Shown here: one piece after another, positions 19,265 to 33,118 of the stretch
How positions within the stretch are numbered: the first letter of the stretch is position 1
Layout of the letters: every line of letters begins with the position of its first letter
NCBI GenBank assembly: GCA_009746045.1
Contig: RPFO01000082.1
Span: forward strand, 4,975,314-5,039,313
DNA: 64,000 nucleotides
DNA from: Mesostigma viride
Taxonomy: Eukaryota > Streptophyta > Mesostigmatophyceae > Mesostigmatales > Mesostigmataceae
Reading direction: 5' to 3'
Notes under the pieces: generated by a model
Seen by the model: the letters and a program-made list of their open reading frames with translations, nothing else
Told to the model about the DNA's origin: nothing
Database searches by the model: none
Made by a program: the position numbers and the translations under genes

Positions 19265-20014
19265 TGTACACTCTATTGTACGGCATAGGGAGATATTAAA
19301 AAAACCTTGGGACCCTTGAAATGTACTAAAATCTGGACAGCCCTGTCGTCGGCGTGCCTTGTTGTTGTCTTCTGCCCGGCGATGCCCCTGGACCCCGATT
19401 CCCCGAAACTTTGGTTATCCGCACGCTGACAGCGTGCAAGTGTACGTCCATACGTCCTGCGTCCACTGCGTATTGGTGAATGCAGCGAAAACCTGAGGCA
19501 TGGCATGTGGCATTTAATGGAGCCAGAGTGTAATGCCAGTGCTTAGAGGCGCCCGCAGAATGCAGATGGCCGCCTGGACCATAAAGAAGACCAGGGGCAC
19601 AGGAATCCTTTTCTAGATATTGCGAAGGGGCAAGTTTGACTGGACAGTAGCAATTACAGCGAGCCCAGCGTAAGAAACGTCTCTATTCTTGTCCCTAAAT
19701 GGTTATTGTGACGATGGGGCTGCATTAGTCGTAAATGGTATCCGTTTCTAACGCAGTGTTCGGGTTTTGGCTAGGGCAGGTCGTTGCAGCCCTTCTTGCC
19801 GGCGCCGGAGCTTCTGCTGAAGCCCTTGCAGAACGAGGTGCTTTTTCACTCGCGAATCTTTTCTGAACTCTTGTGCCGTCTGTTTCCCAGAGTTCTCATG
19901 GCATCTTCCGGAGTGAAGGACCGTCATTTGCAAAATGGCCCTAAATATTATGCTGTTCTTTTGTCATGCCGACATCCACGTCCTTCCACGTACGCACTGC
20001 ACCTCACCTTGCAG

Positions 20015-21258
20015 ACTTTGATGCGCCCGCGGTGCAAACCGTATTTATTTACATTTTGCTGGGGATTGTCTACACCTTTCGACATCGCAAGGAGACCCGA
20101 TCAAATGTGCGTTTGCATTCTGCTTTGTTAGGATTGCGAGCATCGTACATCTTCATCAGCCTCAGTTGCCATTATACAAGCTCCTTTTCCGAACTAGTAT
20201 TGCGACTTGCCAACCTTTAGAATAACCCGGCAATGCCATTGCCCCTAGCCTATATCGGACAAAGTCGTCATAGCTGCTTGGACGATGATAAGATCGGCCT
20301 GCTATTTCATGGTCGGCCACGTGTGCTTCACTTCCTTTGTGTATTGTGCTGACAGTGGGCCCAGCCGTGCACAATTTTTTCTTAGAAGATTAGCGAAACC
20401 ATTCGCTGTAGTTAATGCTATTACCATCACTCCCTAACCATGAGCAGTCTGGAGGAGGTTTGAAACTGCTTCCTTTGCTCTAATGTTTAGCGTTGCCATG
20501 CTATTGTATCGGAGCAGGGCATGTTCAGCGCCACATTACCAACAGTGGATCTTCCAGCTGAACCTGTATTGCATGCACGTATAACAATCAGCGCTCCATT
20601 TAGGCTTTTTCCCACAGCCGATGCCGCGCCAGCAACGAATACTACTAGCCGGTGGCTGGCGAATGCCGGCCAGTTTCTACTAGAGATTTCTTAATAAAAG
20701 AAGTTACTAAGCTAGTTTTAGTACAGTACTCGCTGCACTGTCCCTTGTAGGGCCAGCCTTCTGGCTGGATCCGCGGGGGTTGTAGCAGCCAGCGGGACAC
20801 TGGAGCAGCCAGCGGGGCATTGGAGCAGCCAGCGGGGCATTGAAGCAGCCAGCGGGGCATTGTAGCAGCCAGCGGGGCATTGTAGCAGCCAGCCGGGCAC
20901 TGTAGCAGCGAGCGGGGCATTGGAGCAGCCAGCGGGGCACTGTAGCAGCCAGCGGGGCACTGTAGCAGCCAGCCAGCGGGGCACTGTAGCAGCCAGCAGG
21001 GCACTGTAGCAGCCAGTGGGGCATTGTAGCAGCCAGCAGGGCATTGTAGCAGCCTGCGGGGCACTGTAGCAGCCAGCGGGGCACTGTTGCAGCCTGCGGG
21101 GAACTGTAGCAGCCAGCCGGATCTGCCTCACCGGCCCGGATGTCGCGCCATATCCGTCGGCACCGGCGCTAAGTGGAGCGCTGATAACAACATTGAAGTG
21201 AAAGCTGTTGAAAATTGTCGTCCTGAAGCCATCTTGTCTCGGAGTGTGTTCATGCATG

Positions 21259-21310
<52 letters not shown>

Positions 21311-24300
21311 TGTGCACTTGCTGTATTTGGAGACAAAGCACACTCAGGGTTGTTGCAGTCTGTGTGTCAAAGTCTCAAAGGGACTCTCCCAAGGGCTCTT
21401 GTAGTTCAGCGTGCCCACGCATGTACTCACCTTGAGCACCATGGCTCTTAAAACATGTGGTCACAGCTCGAGCCCCGTACCCCATGCTCGCTCCCATGCT
21501 ATGCGTCTCCCTGCACCATATCCGCGCTCTCCGTCCTCTCCATCGATGGCTGCTCCGCTGCATATCAACGGCTCTTCCTATCGGGGTGCTGGCTGGGACC
21601 ACACCAAACATGTCCGTTGCGCTCTTTGTAGCCTAATCACACCATCATTTTTCTTCGGCACCTGCTATCTCTTTCTATAGCTGGATCTCCTCGTGTTAGA
21701 TCACGCCTGGAGGGATGACCGTCTGGAGATGGCGGTGAAGCCATCGTGCAAAGCTATTGACAGACAGCCAAAACTAGGCTCTCCCGCAGGTGACCCCAAT
21801 CACGTCAGTTGTGAAGCTTGCAGCGCGTGTGCGTCACAGATAGATTGTTCTGAGAAGTATACACGAAGACTGGCAAATATCTTGTGACAATGCCCCCTGC
21901 ATGCCTATACATGCCGGCAGCGTACACCCCTTTTGAAAATTGCATTCTGACGCCCTCTCGTGCATGCACCTTGCTGGCACGTGTGTGACCATGGGAACTG
22001 AGCAGGTGCCCTGGTGGAGCTACTGCCTGCTGGGCCTCCTGGACATGGAGGCCAACAACTGTGGTGAGTAATGCTGGTGTTTGCGGTGAGAAGTTCAGGC
22101 GTTCTGCGGTGTGTGATACATGCACTTTGCGGTGTGCGACCTGGGCCCTATGCGGTGTGGGACTTGGGGGTTTTGCGGTGTGGAATGTGGTTATGCCCGG
22201 GCCAAGCTATGTGCTTGATCCGCCATACATCTCGGAATTCCACGCTTGTTTTGTTACTACTAGCCATTTCCCCAATTGTTGTCTTGGTCATTTGCGTGAA
22301 GCATTTGGCTATATATATATACCCCGTGCATGCCCCATGCTGATGCGTTTCCCCCCTTTCCCCCCCTTTCCCCCCCTTCCCCCCCCTTCCCCCCCCTTTC
22401 CCCCCTTTCCCCCCTTTCCCCCCTTTCCCCCCTTTCCCCCCCTTTCCCCCCTTTCCCCCCTTTCCCCCCCTTTCCCCCCTTTCCCCCCTTTCCCCCCCTT
22501 TCCCCCCCTTTCCCCCCTTTCCCCCCTTTCCCCCCTTTCCCCCCTTTCCCCCCTTTCCCCCCCTTTCCCCCCCTTTCCCCCCTTTCCCCCCTTTCCCCCC
22601 TTTCCCCCCCTTTCCCCCCTTTCCCCCCCTTTCCCCCCTTTCCCCCCCTTTCCCCCTTTCCCCCCCCCCCCTTTCCCCCTTTCCCCCCTTTCCCCCCCTT
22701 TCCCCCCTTTCCCCCCCTTTCCCCCCTTTCCCCCCCTTTCCCCCCCTTTCCCCCCTTTCCCCCCCTTTCCCCCCTTTCCCCCCCTTTCCCCCCTTTCCCC
22801 CCCTTTCCCCCCCTTTCCCCCCTTTCCCCCCTTTCCCCCCCTTTCCCCCTTTCCCCCCCTTTCCCCCCCTTTCCCCCCCTTTCCCCCCTTTCCCCCCTTT
22901 CCCCCCCTTTCCCCCTTTCCCCCCCTTTCCCCCCCCCCCTTTCCCCCCCTTTCCCCCTTTCCCCCCCTTTCCCCCCCTTTCCCCCCCTTTCCCCCTTTCC
23001 CCCCCTTTCCCCCCTTTCCCCCCTTTCCCCCCCTTTCCCCCCCTTTCCCCCCTTTCCCCCCTTTCCCCCCTTTCCCCTTTCCCCCCTTTCCCCCCTTCCC
23101 CCCCTTTCCCCCCTTTCCCCCCTTTCCCCCCCTTTCCCCCTTTCCCCCCCTTTCCCCCCCTTTCCCCGTTTGCCAGCGATCAAGGCGTACCAGTACACGA
23201 GCATCACGAGCGTGTTCCTGCTCGACTCGTTCTCCATCCCATGTGCACTGCTCCTCTCCTGGGCCTTCTTCAAGGCACGCTACAATCGGTACCACATCGC
23301 GGGCGTGACCATCTGCCTGGTGGGCGTCTTCTCCATGGTCTTCGCTGACATCGAGGGGTTTGACGGCGATGCAGGTACGCACTGCGGATGGCGTGCGGAG
23401 TCAACGTGTTGACCTCTTATTTTATTTTGGACATGTTGGCTACTTATCTGTTTTCTGTATAGTTGGCTCCTTGTTTGTTTTCTGTACAGTTAGCTGCTTT
23501 CTTCTCCCTGTTAACCCCTCATTGGTCCCATTTAAAGCCGAAAAATCGGCTGCAAAATGCTAAATTTGCAAACCACCCCACAGCCAACCTACCAACATCC
23601 AAGGGCTGTCCTTGGGGGTCAAGCATGTCCATGAGTTGCCCTTCGGGGTGAGCTATCACAACCTAACATATCTGCAGGGTAGGCCATAGAAAACTACCGC
23701 CAAAGTTAGGGGGGTCGAGACGCGCGTTTTCATTTTTGGTAGAATGTGCATTTTGAATTATGTTATAAGACCTAGGCACCTACCACTTCAGGGATGATAA
23801 ACAATTAGTTGCTGAACAGTTTGAGCCATTGGGGTCATCATTTGGGTGGGTATACCAGCAGTTACACCCAGTACAGCCCATAGGGGTACCGTTGGTAAAA
23901 AGCAACCAAGGGGGTAGGGGTGGGCATACTACCTACTAATACCTACTAATATGGCCCCCAACCATGCCATACAATACATTTCCCTTCCACAATGATGGGG
24001 AAACATAACTGCATCATCACACTGCCCTTACATGGCACCTATGTGCAGGTGCCACCTTGTCCATGCACGTAGGTAACGTGGTACGGATACCCTACGCAAG
24101 GCATACATTATAGGAGGCAGCCACCAACAAACTAGTGACGTTGAGCCTATTTCAGCCTGCCCTAGCAAGGATAAACTAGGCCTAAGCTGCTATAGCTTGC
24201 CAGGTGATGGCCAGCACACCTGGTGGCACATGCTGTCAATGGGAAGCTTTTACTCACCAGTTACGTGCTTGATGATGCCACAGAGACCAGCCAACTGCCT

Positions 24301-27300
24301 CACAATCATGCAATATGTGTATGGGAAATGTATAACAAACATATATGGAGGTATTCAAACCCATACAGCATCTAAAACTTATCACCATCACACTGTGGCA
24401 GGTCAACTGACTGAGGGAAGCATCTAAGAAGGGTGTTTTAGAAAGGGGCCAGGCCAGGGTCAAGAACGAGCATGAATAATGCAAAAAGAATGTGCTACAC
24501 AAGCTAGAACGTATATATAAATGTCAAACATCGATAGGAAAACGATGCTGAAGCTTTACCAGGCATGATGGCGTTACCTTGGCCCAGGCGGTGGCCGCAA
24601 AATGGCGCATTTCGGCACACCAAAGTTGTGCAGCATGGTCGCTAGATTCGGCGATTTCTTGCCACCCTTGCACGTTTATGACTACTATGTATCATAATAA
24701 GTACAAAGAAACCAATATATCCTTTAAAATACGCCGTAAAGGTATTGCTGTCAACGTTTCTATCGTCCGGCCTGATCGCAGTTTTTTCCAGCAAGAACGC
24801 TGCCGACACCTATCAAATGGCATTCCCGCGAACCAAAAATTGGCCTGTAGCATCTTTAGGACGTATAAAATCAATTTTCTAAGTTTGGCCAGAAAATTCG
24901 AACTCAAACGTAAATGCCATGCGTGGGCGCAAGCCGCCATGGCCAGGTCGTCGTTTTCCGGAATGCACGTTTTACGTGAAAAAGTACCCTGACCCCTTGT
25001 ACTTTGACCGGCCAGAACACCTCTATAACTTTGTCAGAAGTATGCGAACCCTAGTACCATGCTGTGAGGAAAATTATAAACTTTCGATCTTCTCAGCTAA
25101 ACGTTTCCTAATTCTCAATAGTTTTCGCGCAATTTGGTCCCCCGCGGAGCAGCCGATGCATCGGCTGCAAGTCGATTTTTGGCGGAAAATCGGCTGCAAG
25201 ACCAATGAGGGGTTAAGTTGGCTTCCTCGTAGGATTGGTTTTCTATGCAGTTGGACCTCCTGATGTTGTCGCCTCTGTAGAAGCTTAAGTCCTTGCTGTT
25301 CTCGCTGCCCATGCTTATGTCAATAGTCAGCCATTTCTTTTTGGAGGGAAAGGGGGACCCTACAGTTCCCATTTGATTTGATGGCGCCATGTTTTCTTCT
25401 GCTTTGGCCTGCCTGTTTTCTTGTTTGCATTCGGTCTGCAATTGCCGCTGCCGTCCTTGTCACTTAATTTCGCACTTTCGCTCATATGGGCGGGGTTATG
25501 ATGATGTGGGTGGTGATGACCAAACAGTCAAGCGGACCGGTAGTCTTTATTTTTAGCTCTTTTCAGTGTAAGTTTTGTTGGGGGGGGGGGAATCAAAGGC
25601 TTCCTTAGTTTTTACCCCCCCACACGCTCCTTCCTCCCCGCACTCTTCATTCCCCTTGCTTGGTCAGCCAACTCGTCTTCCCCTTGAACCCTCACGCATG
25701 CGCACGCTTACGCATACACACCCACAACGTTTGTAAACCGGGGTGCTCTCTGTGTGCTCCCCCCATGCCAGGTCCGCGCCCCCTGCTGGGTGACTTCTTG
25801 GCCATCCTCGCGGCCATGCTGTACGCGTGCTCCAATGTCTATGCGGTGAGTGATTGTGATGCTGTCACCACAACCGTGCGCGGTGGGTGGTGCTGGCAGC
25901 AGTGTGGTAAACGATAAAGAGCCAATGTTAGATGCAGTAAGCGAATTATTCTGCTGATTTTGAAGCGACAGGAGCAATGCCGTGAGTGGGATATATTAAG
26001 GTATACTATATTGAGGTTGCTGCTTATAAGATGAAGAGAGCCGATGTTAGGCCTGGTGAGTGATTCCAGCAGCCGCACAGTAAAGGAGTGACAGGAGACA
26101 GAATGCCCAGCTCCTTGGGAAGGATATCGATATGGATTGCGGACATCGCATTTTCTTTTAGCATTTTTTTTATTTGACAGATATGCCGGGTAGGTGGCAG
26201 GAGCAGTCAAGGATGTGAAGGAGAAGGTTGAGGAGTGGGTCACAGAAATAGCCCTACATTCCCTCACCTGGTTCCCCCGCTTTAACCCCCAAGCCCGCCA
26301 CACCAGATGACACATGTCGCCACCATTCATGTTAGCAGCAGCACGACTGTGTGCTGCTGCCGTTGGATGTGCTCGACAAGCGGAAGGTTTCATCAAGTGT
26401 GTGTGGGGGGGAGTGGCTGTGCTATAGCGATGCCATGCAACTACAGTGTTCTCCAAGGTTGTACTAAAAGTAAAGGTAGTCGCTCGAATGGGGCACCTAG
26501 AAGGTAGCTGCACCTCCAGGAGTAGCCCATGGGGTTGGCCATACACAGGCCACTCGCTCGGCCAGGTGCGCTTCTACGGGATGTGTCGACAAAGCCAGCG
26601 ATTTGGGTGGGCATTCTGACGCCATACGGCGACGTTCCAAACATGTCGGGAGTGTGGGAACGGCATTCATGTCAATGAAGGACTTATTCCCACGCGATGA
26701 CCATGTGGCAGTCCCGATGTTGACCGCGTGTTGGGTCAAAGGGCGCGGTGGAGATTGGAGTGACTGCCCTAGATGAAGCCATAGCCTTTGCACTTGTCTC
26801 TAAGCCCCATCGTCCAGAGGATGGCCTGATAATGGAGACTGTGGGAGAGGCCCACTGTTTATACACTACCAGTAGTACAACTATGTATATGGAACCCACT
26901 GCTTACACACGACTAGTAGTACAACTATGTATATGGAACCCACTGCTTATACACGATTATTGTAGTACAACTATGTATATGGAACCCACTGTTTATACAC
27001 TACTAGTAGTACAACTATGTATATGGAACTGAGAATGAGACGAAAAGTTGCCTTCTTGCCTGTCTGCCTGCCGGTACGCCTGCCCACCTGCCCGCCCACC
27101 TGTCCATCTGCCCGCCCACCTGTCCACCTACCCGACCTCCTGTCCACCGTCGGCCTCAGGAGTACTTGGTGACGTCGGGCGGGTCCTCGCACACGGAGCT
27201 GCTGGCGATGATGGGCCGATGGGGCGCACTCTGGGGCATCACCCACATGTACGCGGCGTCTCACCCCCCTTGCGTGTGCCGTGTGCAGTGGGCATGTGGG

Positions 27301-30300
27301 GCGTGGGGGTATGATACGTGAGACTTTTTTTCCCTGGCTCCCTCCCTCCCCTGTATTGGTGTCTCTCGGGGCTCGGGCTCACCATATCTTAAATTGGAAC
27401 TTTTGGAACTTTTTCCGATTCTTGAACTACTTTTCTAAAAGCTTCTAATTACTTCCTCTTCTGCGCCTCCCTTGCTCGCCTCACCCTCCGCGCATGCTTG
27501 CTTTACGCTGGACCCCCCCTGCAGTGCGTTGCTTGAGCGGAGGCAGGTGGCGGAGCTCTTTGAGTGGGGCATCGGCATCGTGAGTCATCACCACTCGTGT
27601 CGTGATCGTAGCGCTCTATTGCCTTTGGCACACTTGGAACACGAAGCTGGGTTGTATCTCACACAGTGCGCAGCTGGGGCAACGTCTGTAGAAGCTTGTT
27701 ACGATTCGAAGGCAGCCGCATCGTGGGTCGTCACCCCGTGTATAAGGTTTGAGGACGCACGGTTGTGCATGACAGCTGGCAAACGGCCGCGCCTTCCGCG
27801 CAAGCGCAGTCCCATGGGAGCTGTCGCGACGCTGATACTGATACTGTGCAATTTATAGCGGTGCACATCCGCGCTGTGTACGTGGCGCAGTCTACGTGCT
27901 TTCATGAATGTGAAGCGCCAATGGTGTGTGTGCACACTTGAAGTAATATTGTGGCATGTTGAATTCCTTTGAGCGTGATCTGTCAATCTAAGTTGCGTGG
28001 GCCGGTTCTCATCCATCCCTTTCCCCACCCCCTTTTTTTTTTGTATTTGTTCTTTTTTTCATATTTTTCGACCTCACCCAGCCAACCGGTCAACCCCCTG
28101 TACGCTCCTGTTGCTGTTCTTGATCTCCATTGGTCCATTTCCCTTGAACTCATGATCCATGCTCCCACTAACTTCCTCCCCATCGGGCATCTCTGCGTGA
28201 CCATTGTCCACTCCCAATGGTCCACTATTGCCGCTCATCCGTGTGCGTGTTCCATCTGCCTTCCGCCAGGAGATCTACGTGGTCACGTTCGTCGCATCCG
28301 CGTTCGCCTTCTACACGCTGGCGCTCGTCATGCTGCAGGTGGGGATAGCTCGAATATGTTTTGATCATCTTGGACCAGAGCTGCAGGAAGGGTACGTGGT
28401 TAATATTTCGCTGCAGGAACGGCACGCAGTTGGGAATTTCAGAGTTGTGCTCTAGGTAGGGAAACCACCACACTCGCTCGCTGTTGACAATCACTGCTGG
28501 TAGGGTACACTATCGAGAAGTTAGAATCATGGTGCATGTAGGGAACATGGCGACGACTCAAGGAGAGTTCTGCAGGCATGGATCGTGGCTAGGACTTCAC
28601 CATACCGCTGCTGCAGGTTGTGCATCGTGTACAAACCACTGCAGGCAGGTCACCTGGTTTAAGATCGGTGCAGGTTGGGCATGTGGTAATTCATTTCTGC
28701 AGGTAGGGTCAGCAGTTGGTGGGGGACAGGTGTGGGATAAGAGGAATAGGATTTCCAGGCTTTGGGACACGAAGTAGGGCATGGAGTGGGGTCAAGTCCT
28801 GCTTCAGCTGGGCACGGTCTGCGCTCCTTGTGTTGTTAAGTTTGTGTGGGTAATGACATGGCCATCGAAGGGGTAGGTGCCGAAGACTGCGTTGTCTGGA
28901 TGCTGTTGTTGACATGGTTGGCCCTGTTGCCTAGGAAGCCACGGATAGTGTGGCACACTCTGATTGGCCGATCGTCGGACGAAGTTTGCCGTTCATGAAG
29001 CGCGCTCGCTGGTAGGGGGCACAGTCGCTTGTATCTTGCTTGGTTGCCTAAAATAGAAACCTTTAAAATGAAATTGCAGCAGCTGCTTGCCGGGGTACAT
29101 ATGTGCATGGCGGCGCTATGCCAAGCGCAGCAGGGAGCAGTTCATAAGGAGCGTTTGGACGATGCCAATGGGCCTGTCATGTTTTCGTGAAGCTTTTTTC
29201 TATCTTGGGTCGAGCCGATGCATGCATAGCGTATGCCCCTGTACGTAGACGTTGGGGGGGTAGCGAAAGAGCGATGGGCCCGATTCATCCGCCCTGCTTG
29301 ATATTGACACACGCATGCGCACGCACCACCACACACTAGCACCCGCCCACGTACGCAAATGTGCCACACAACGGGTACATGCAAGCACACAATTAGTCGG
29401 CAAAACACGCACACATACATACAACATACATACAACATACATACAACATACATACATACATACATACATACATACATACATACATACATACATACATACA
29501 TACATACATACATACATACGTACGTACGTACGTACGTACGTACGTACGTACATACATACATACATACATACATACATACATACATACATACATACATACA
29601 TACATACATACATACATACATACATACATACATACATACATACATACATACATACATACATACATACATACATACATACATACATACATACATACATACA
29701 TACATACATACATACATACATACATACATACATACATACATACATACATACATACATACATACATACATACATACATACATACATACATACATACATACA
29801 TACATACATACATACATACATACATACATACATACATACATACATACATACATACATACATACATACATACATACATACATACATACATACATACATACA
29901 TACATACATACATACATACATACATACATACATACATACATACATACATACATACATACATACATACATACATACATACATACATACATACATACATACA
30001 TACATACATACATACATACATACATACATACATACATACATACATACATACATACATACATACATACATACATACATACATACATACATACATACATACA
30101 TACATACATACATACATACATACATACATACATACATACATACATACATACATACATACATACATACATACATACATACATACATACATACATACATACA
30201 TACATACATACATACATACATACATACATACATACATACATACATACATACATACATACATACATACATACATACATACATACATACATACATACATACA

Positions 30301-32665
30301 TACATACATACAAGGTAGTGCTCCCTTTTCCAGACATCAGCCCCTGCTTATTTGCTAGTTTTCTTAGCTCCTACTTATACTCCTGCGCAGCCTTCCCCTC
30401 TGAAACCAGCTTTCTTCCCCTAACGCACCTCGGGTCCCCGTGTCGATGATTCTGTTCATGCCATGCCCGAAACGTGCCACCTGTCACGCAGCGATTTGGC
30501 GCGGTCATGTACAACCTGTCACTGCTCACCTCGGACGCGTGGGCCGTGCTGGCCCGTGTGGCGCTCTTCCACAGCAAGGTGCGTCCACGCCGGCACTCAA
30601 CCGCTCACCGACTCCCCCACTTGCGCATCGCCCACCAGCCCGCCCACATGCCCGCGTGCCGGTCCGCCTGTCGATCCCATCTGCCCATCTGCCCCCAATG
30701 CGCCTGCCACCCCACCTGCCCACCTGCCTGCTTCCCTACCAAGTCATCCATCCACCACCGGCAGGATAGCCGATGTGCAGGAACATGTATATGGTGTGGA
30801 TCCCGCTCCGCCGTCCCGTGTCCGTGTTCTTTGTGATGTAATGCGTGATGATTTCCTTCTTAATCGTGAGCGGGGAATCAGCTTGACACATTGTATACGG
30901 CATTCAAATAGTATCATATACTCTCTCTATGTATACATACTCTCTCTATGTATATATAGCGTCGTGCCCCTACCAGGCGTGCCATCCATGTCGTTAGACA
31001 GGCGGCGTGCTTTTTGCATGTGCGCTTTGTGGCGGGTTGCCTCGTGCCGATTGCCGTGTGAGGCATCCGGGCGGTGGGAGGGATAGCGAGCCTCAAAGTT
31101 GCCTGCGCCACTGGGTCACTTGCCACCCACACATCTCCCATATCTCTGGGGTATTTGGGTGCCTCGTATATGTGTGGCATCCACCCCACTTAGCGCCCAC
31201 TTACTCCCCCTTCTCACCTGCTTGCTCCCCTGTCATTTCCTTGCTAACATCCGTCCCTCTGTCCTTCTGGCATCCTCCCCCTTTCTCCACACAGGTCGGC
31301 TGGGAGTACCCGGTCATCCTCGTGGTCGTCATCTTTGGTATCCTCGTCTACAACTATGGGTGCGTGCTGCCTGCAGGGGCGCCACATGGGCTCACCGCTG
31401 ATTTCTTGTGGCCGGCCCGCACCTCTCTCCCTTCCAAGCCTTCCCATCTGCTGCATGGGGGTCATCCCACCAGTGCCGCAAACCCTTCATGAGAGACCCT
31501 GTGTTGTCTCCCTCTCGGGAACCAGGGGAAGGGAGCCGCGGAAGTGGGTAGCATGGCGGGGGCTGGGGAGTGTAGGGAGCGAGGGATTCAGAGAAGATGT
31601 TGCTGACCCCCTTTGTGAATCCGATTCTGATGTGGGTGGAAAGGCACATGGTGAAGTTGGCAGGCGGCCTCCCATGTGGTGGTGTTGCTCGTGCCACTGC
31701 TCTAGATGCTAGGCGCAGGCTTGTTAGGGAATGCTCTTTCGCCGTGTAAACTTGTTCCACCTTTCAGTGGCTCTTAACAGGATCTTGTTGGCACAAGGAA
31801 GGCCAGAGTGCCTGGGCGCTGGTGATGCTTCGCGTATTTTTGTGACCTTGGCAGACCGTGTCCCAGATGGCCTTTTTTTTGCCCACCCCGGTATTGCGGA
31901 ATGGGTAAATGTACTGGCAAGTACCTGCTGCTTCCGTAACATTACGGTATAGGTTGCCAAACCATTGCCATGGTCTACGTGTCCTAGCTACCGAAGTTTA
32001 GATAGCCTCAACTCCACTGGGTGCCACGGTACCTCAGGCTCATCGACGGTTCTTGGCAGCGGCATTGCACGCACCGGCCCTCCAGCATGTTGGCTATGAA
32101 CAAAACCGCGATGTCAACAACCTTTGTACGTGGCTTTGACGCCCTTATATGCCCTGTTTCACGTTTTCTGTGCTGAATGCTGCGGCGTCGGCCGCTTGTT
32201 TTGCGCTCCTTCTCTGCCTGCCTTTGTTCTGGTATTTGCAGCGGGGAGTCCACCATGGGGGAGCCCGTGTGGGAGTCCAAGCAGGGCAAGTACATTCGGT
32301 CGCATAGCTTCTCGGGCGAGAGTGCTTCTTCCGTCAGCCTCACCGATACCTTTTCCACGTCGAGTGAGGGAAGCATCCGCGACAGCAAGGAGGTTGAGCT
32401 CCCGCGGGCCGATCAACCCAAGGCGGATGCCAGCAAAGGGCCGAGCAAGGTGGAGAGCAAGCCGGCAGCAGACAGTAAAGCAGACGGTAAAGGCAAGCCT
32501 GCGGCGGCGCCTGTCCCTGAAGCCAAGGCGGAGGTGAAGGCGGAGGTGAAGGCGGAGGTGAAAGCGGAGGTGAAGGCACAGGTGAAGGGCGCAGTAGACG
32601 GCAACGGGGCCACGGATGCCAGCAAAGAGCAGCCGCAGGCGGAGGCGGTGGCGGCCAAGGAGTGA
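20015..32665 (+). CDS. SLC35F: SLC35F1/F2-type membrane transporter, ten exons, first exon(s) not found
   Basis: Exons are 20015-20106, 22006-22063, 23177-23374, 25772-25845, 27160-27248, 27525-27579, 28270-28338, 30492-30578, 31295-31359 and 32242-32665. All junctions are GT-AG and all phases agree, giving about 402 residues (family near 400). Family landmarks in order: APAVQTVFIYILLGIVYT; WWSYCLLGLLDMEANN; IKAYQYTSITSVFLLDSF; GVTICLVGVFSMVFADI; GDFLAILAAMLYACSNVYAE; LERRQVAELF; LALVMLQ; VMYNLSLLTSDAWAVLARV; and VILVVVIFGILVYN. These are the membrane segments of the DMT-fold SLC35F family; the substrate is unknown. The last exon is a hydrophilic Lys/Glu/Ala tail with near-perfect EVKA repeats. 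The start codon and the first membrane segment lie upstream of 20015 and were not identified. Introns hold a 1.7-kb piggyBac-like element and several large tandem arrays. Confidence 0.85.
20780..21120 (+). repeat. 20-bp minisatellite
   Basis: About 17 copies of a unit like GTAGCAGCCAGCGGGGCACT lie in the transporter intron between exons 20015-20106 and 22006-22063. Reading frames through it are artefacts. Confidence 0.9.
21255..21312 (+). repeat. TG and CGTG microsatellite
   Basis: (TG)n is followed by (CGTG)n over nearly 60 bases. Confidence 0.9.
22348..23167 (+). repeat. 820-bp pure C/T tract, C5-7T3 units, ending at a 3' splice site
   Basis: Runs of C alternate with TTT without a single purine for about 820 bases, ending 10 bases before the transporter exon at 23177. 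It acts as an oversized polypyrimidine tract for that acceptor and can form triplex DNA. It creates long Pro- or Gly-rich spurious ORFs on both strands. Confidence 0.95.
23515..25212. mobile_element. piggyBac-like non-autonomous element flanked by TTAA
   Basis: TTAA (23511-23514) is followed by CCCCTCATTGGTC, and the other end is the exact inverse, GACCAATGAGGGG, followed by TTAA (25213-25216). A TTAA duplication with termini starting CCC is the hallmark of piggyBac transposons. Subterminal GCCGA...TCGGCTGC motifs recur at both ends. The 1698-bp interior has no transposase-like ORF, so it is probably mobilised in trans. It lies in the intron after the exon at 23177-23374. Confidence 0.7.
26853..27029 (+). 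repeat. About 54-bp minisatellite
   Basis: Slightly more than three copies of a unit containing TAGTACAACTATGTATATGG and AACCCACTG(C/T)TTA lie in the transporter intron before the exon at 27160. Confidence 0.85.
29413..30312 (+). repeat. (CATA)n microsatellite, about 900 bp, with a (CGTA)8 block
   Basis: The array is nearly perfect CATA. One internal block of CGTA units (29519-29551) probably arose by a single mutation that then spread. Six reading frames stay open through it because TACA repeats lack stops; none is a gene. It lies in the transporter intron before the exon at 30492. Confidence 0.97.
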
Positions 32666-33100
32666 AGGGTTGAAGTCATGAGCAGTTACCAGACAGCATA
32701 GCATGCACGTTGCATGGCTGGGAGCGCATGGGAAGCGTCAACTATTTGCTTTCGCATCCTCCCCTGGCCATTTTTTGCTGTGTGTCCAGAGCTGATCATA
32801 TGTTAGCGGTTCGTTCATTGGTAAGAGTGCTAATCACTAAATGCTCAAGATGTCTTACTAAGGTCAATTAAAAACTGCTAACTTTATCCATGTTCCAGCA
32901 TCTAATGTGAGGTATTAGTGAGACAACCTGTGCAGCTAGGCCTGAAGGGTCGGCCAGGCATGCAGTCCTGTTGGGACGCAGCCACAGAACAATAACCTTC
33001 GGATCAAGATGGAAAGAAGAGTTTTCTCTTCCTACTAAATAGTAGTATTAGGTTTTCTTGTTATATTTGTTAACGTTATACTTACTTTCTAGTAGTCAAA
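32666..33100 (+). other. 3' flank of the transporter gene, nothing recognised
   Basis: This should hold the 3' UTR of the transporter. I see no further gene or clear polyadenylation signal. Confidence 0.35.
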
Positions 33101-33118
33101 TTTTCGTATACAAGCTAC

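Noticed and set aside
20645-21341. Repetitive LLQCPAG-type proteins (minus strand)
   Set aside because: Frames through the 20-bp minisatellite in a transporter intron.
22061-23412. Long Pro-rich (+) and Gly/Lys/Arg-rich (-) ORFs
   Set aside because: They are translations of the C/T tract in an intron; only 23177-23374 inside them is coding.
29142-30358. ORFs of MYVC or HTYI repeats on both strands
   Set aside because: Translations of the CATA microsatellite.
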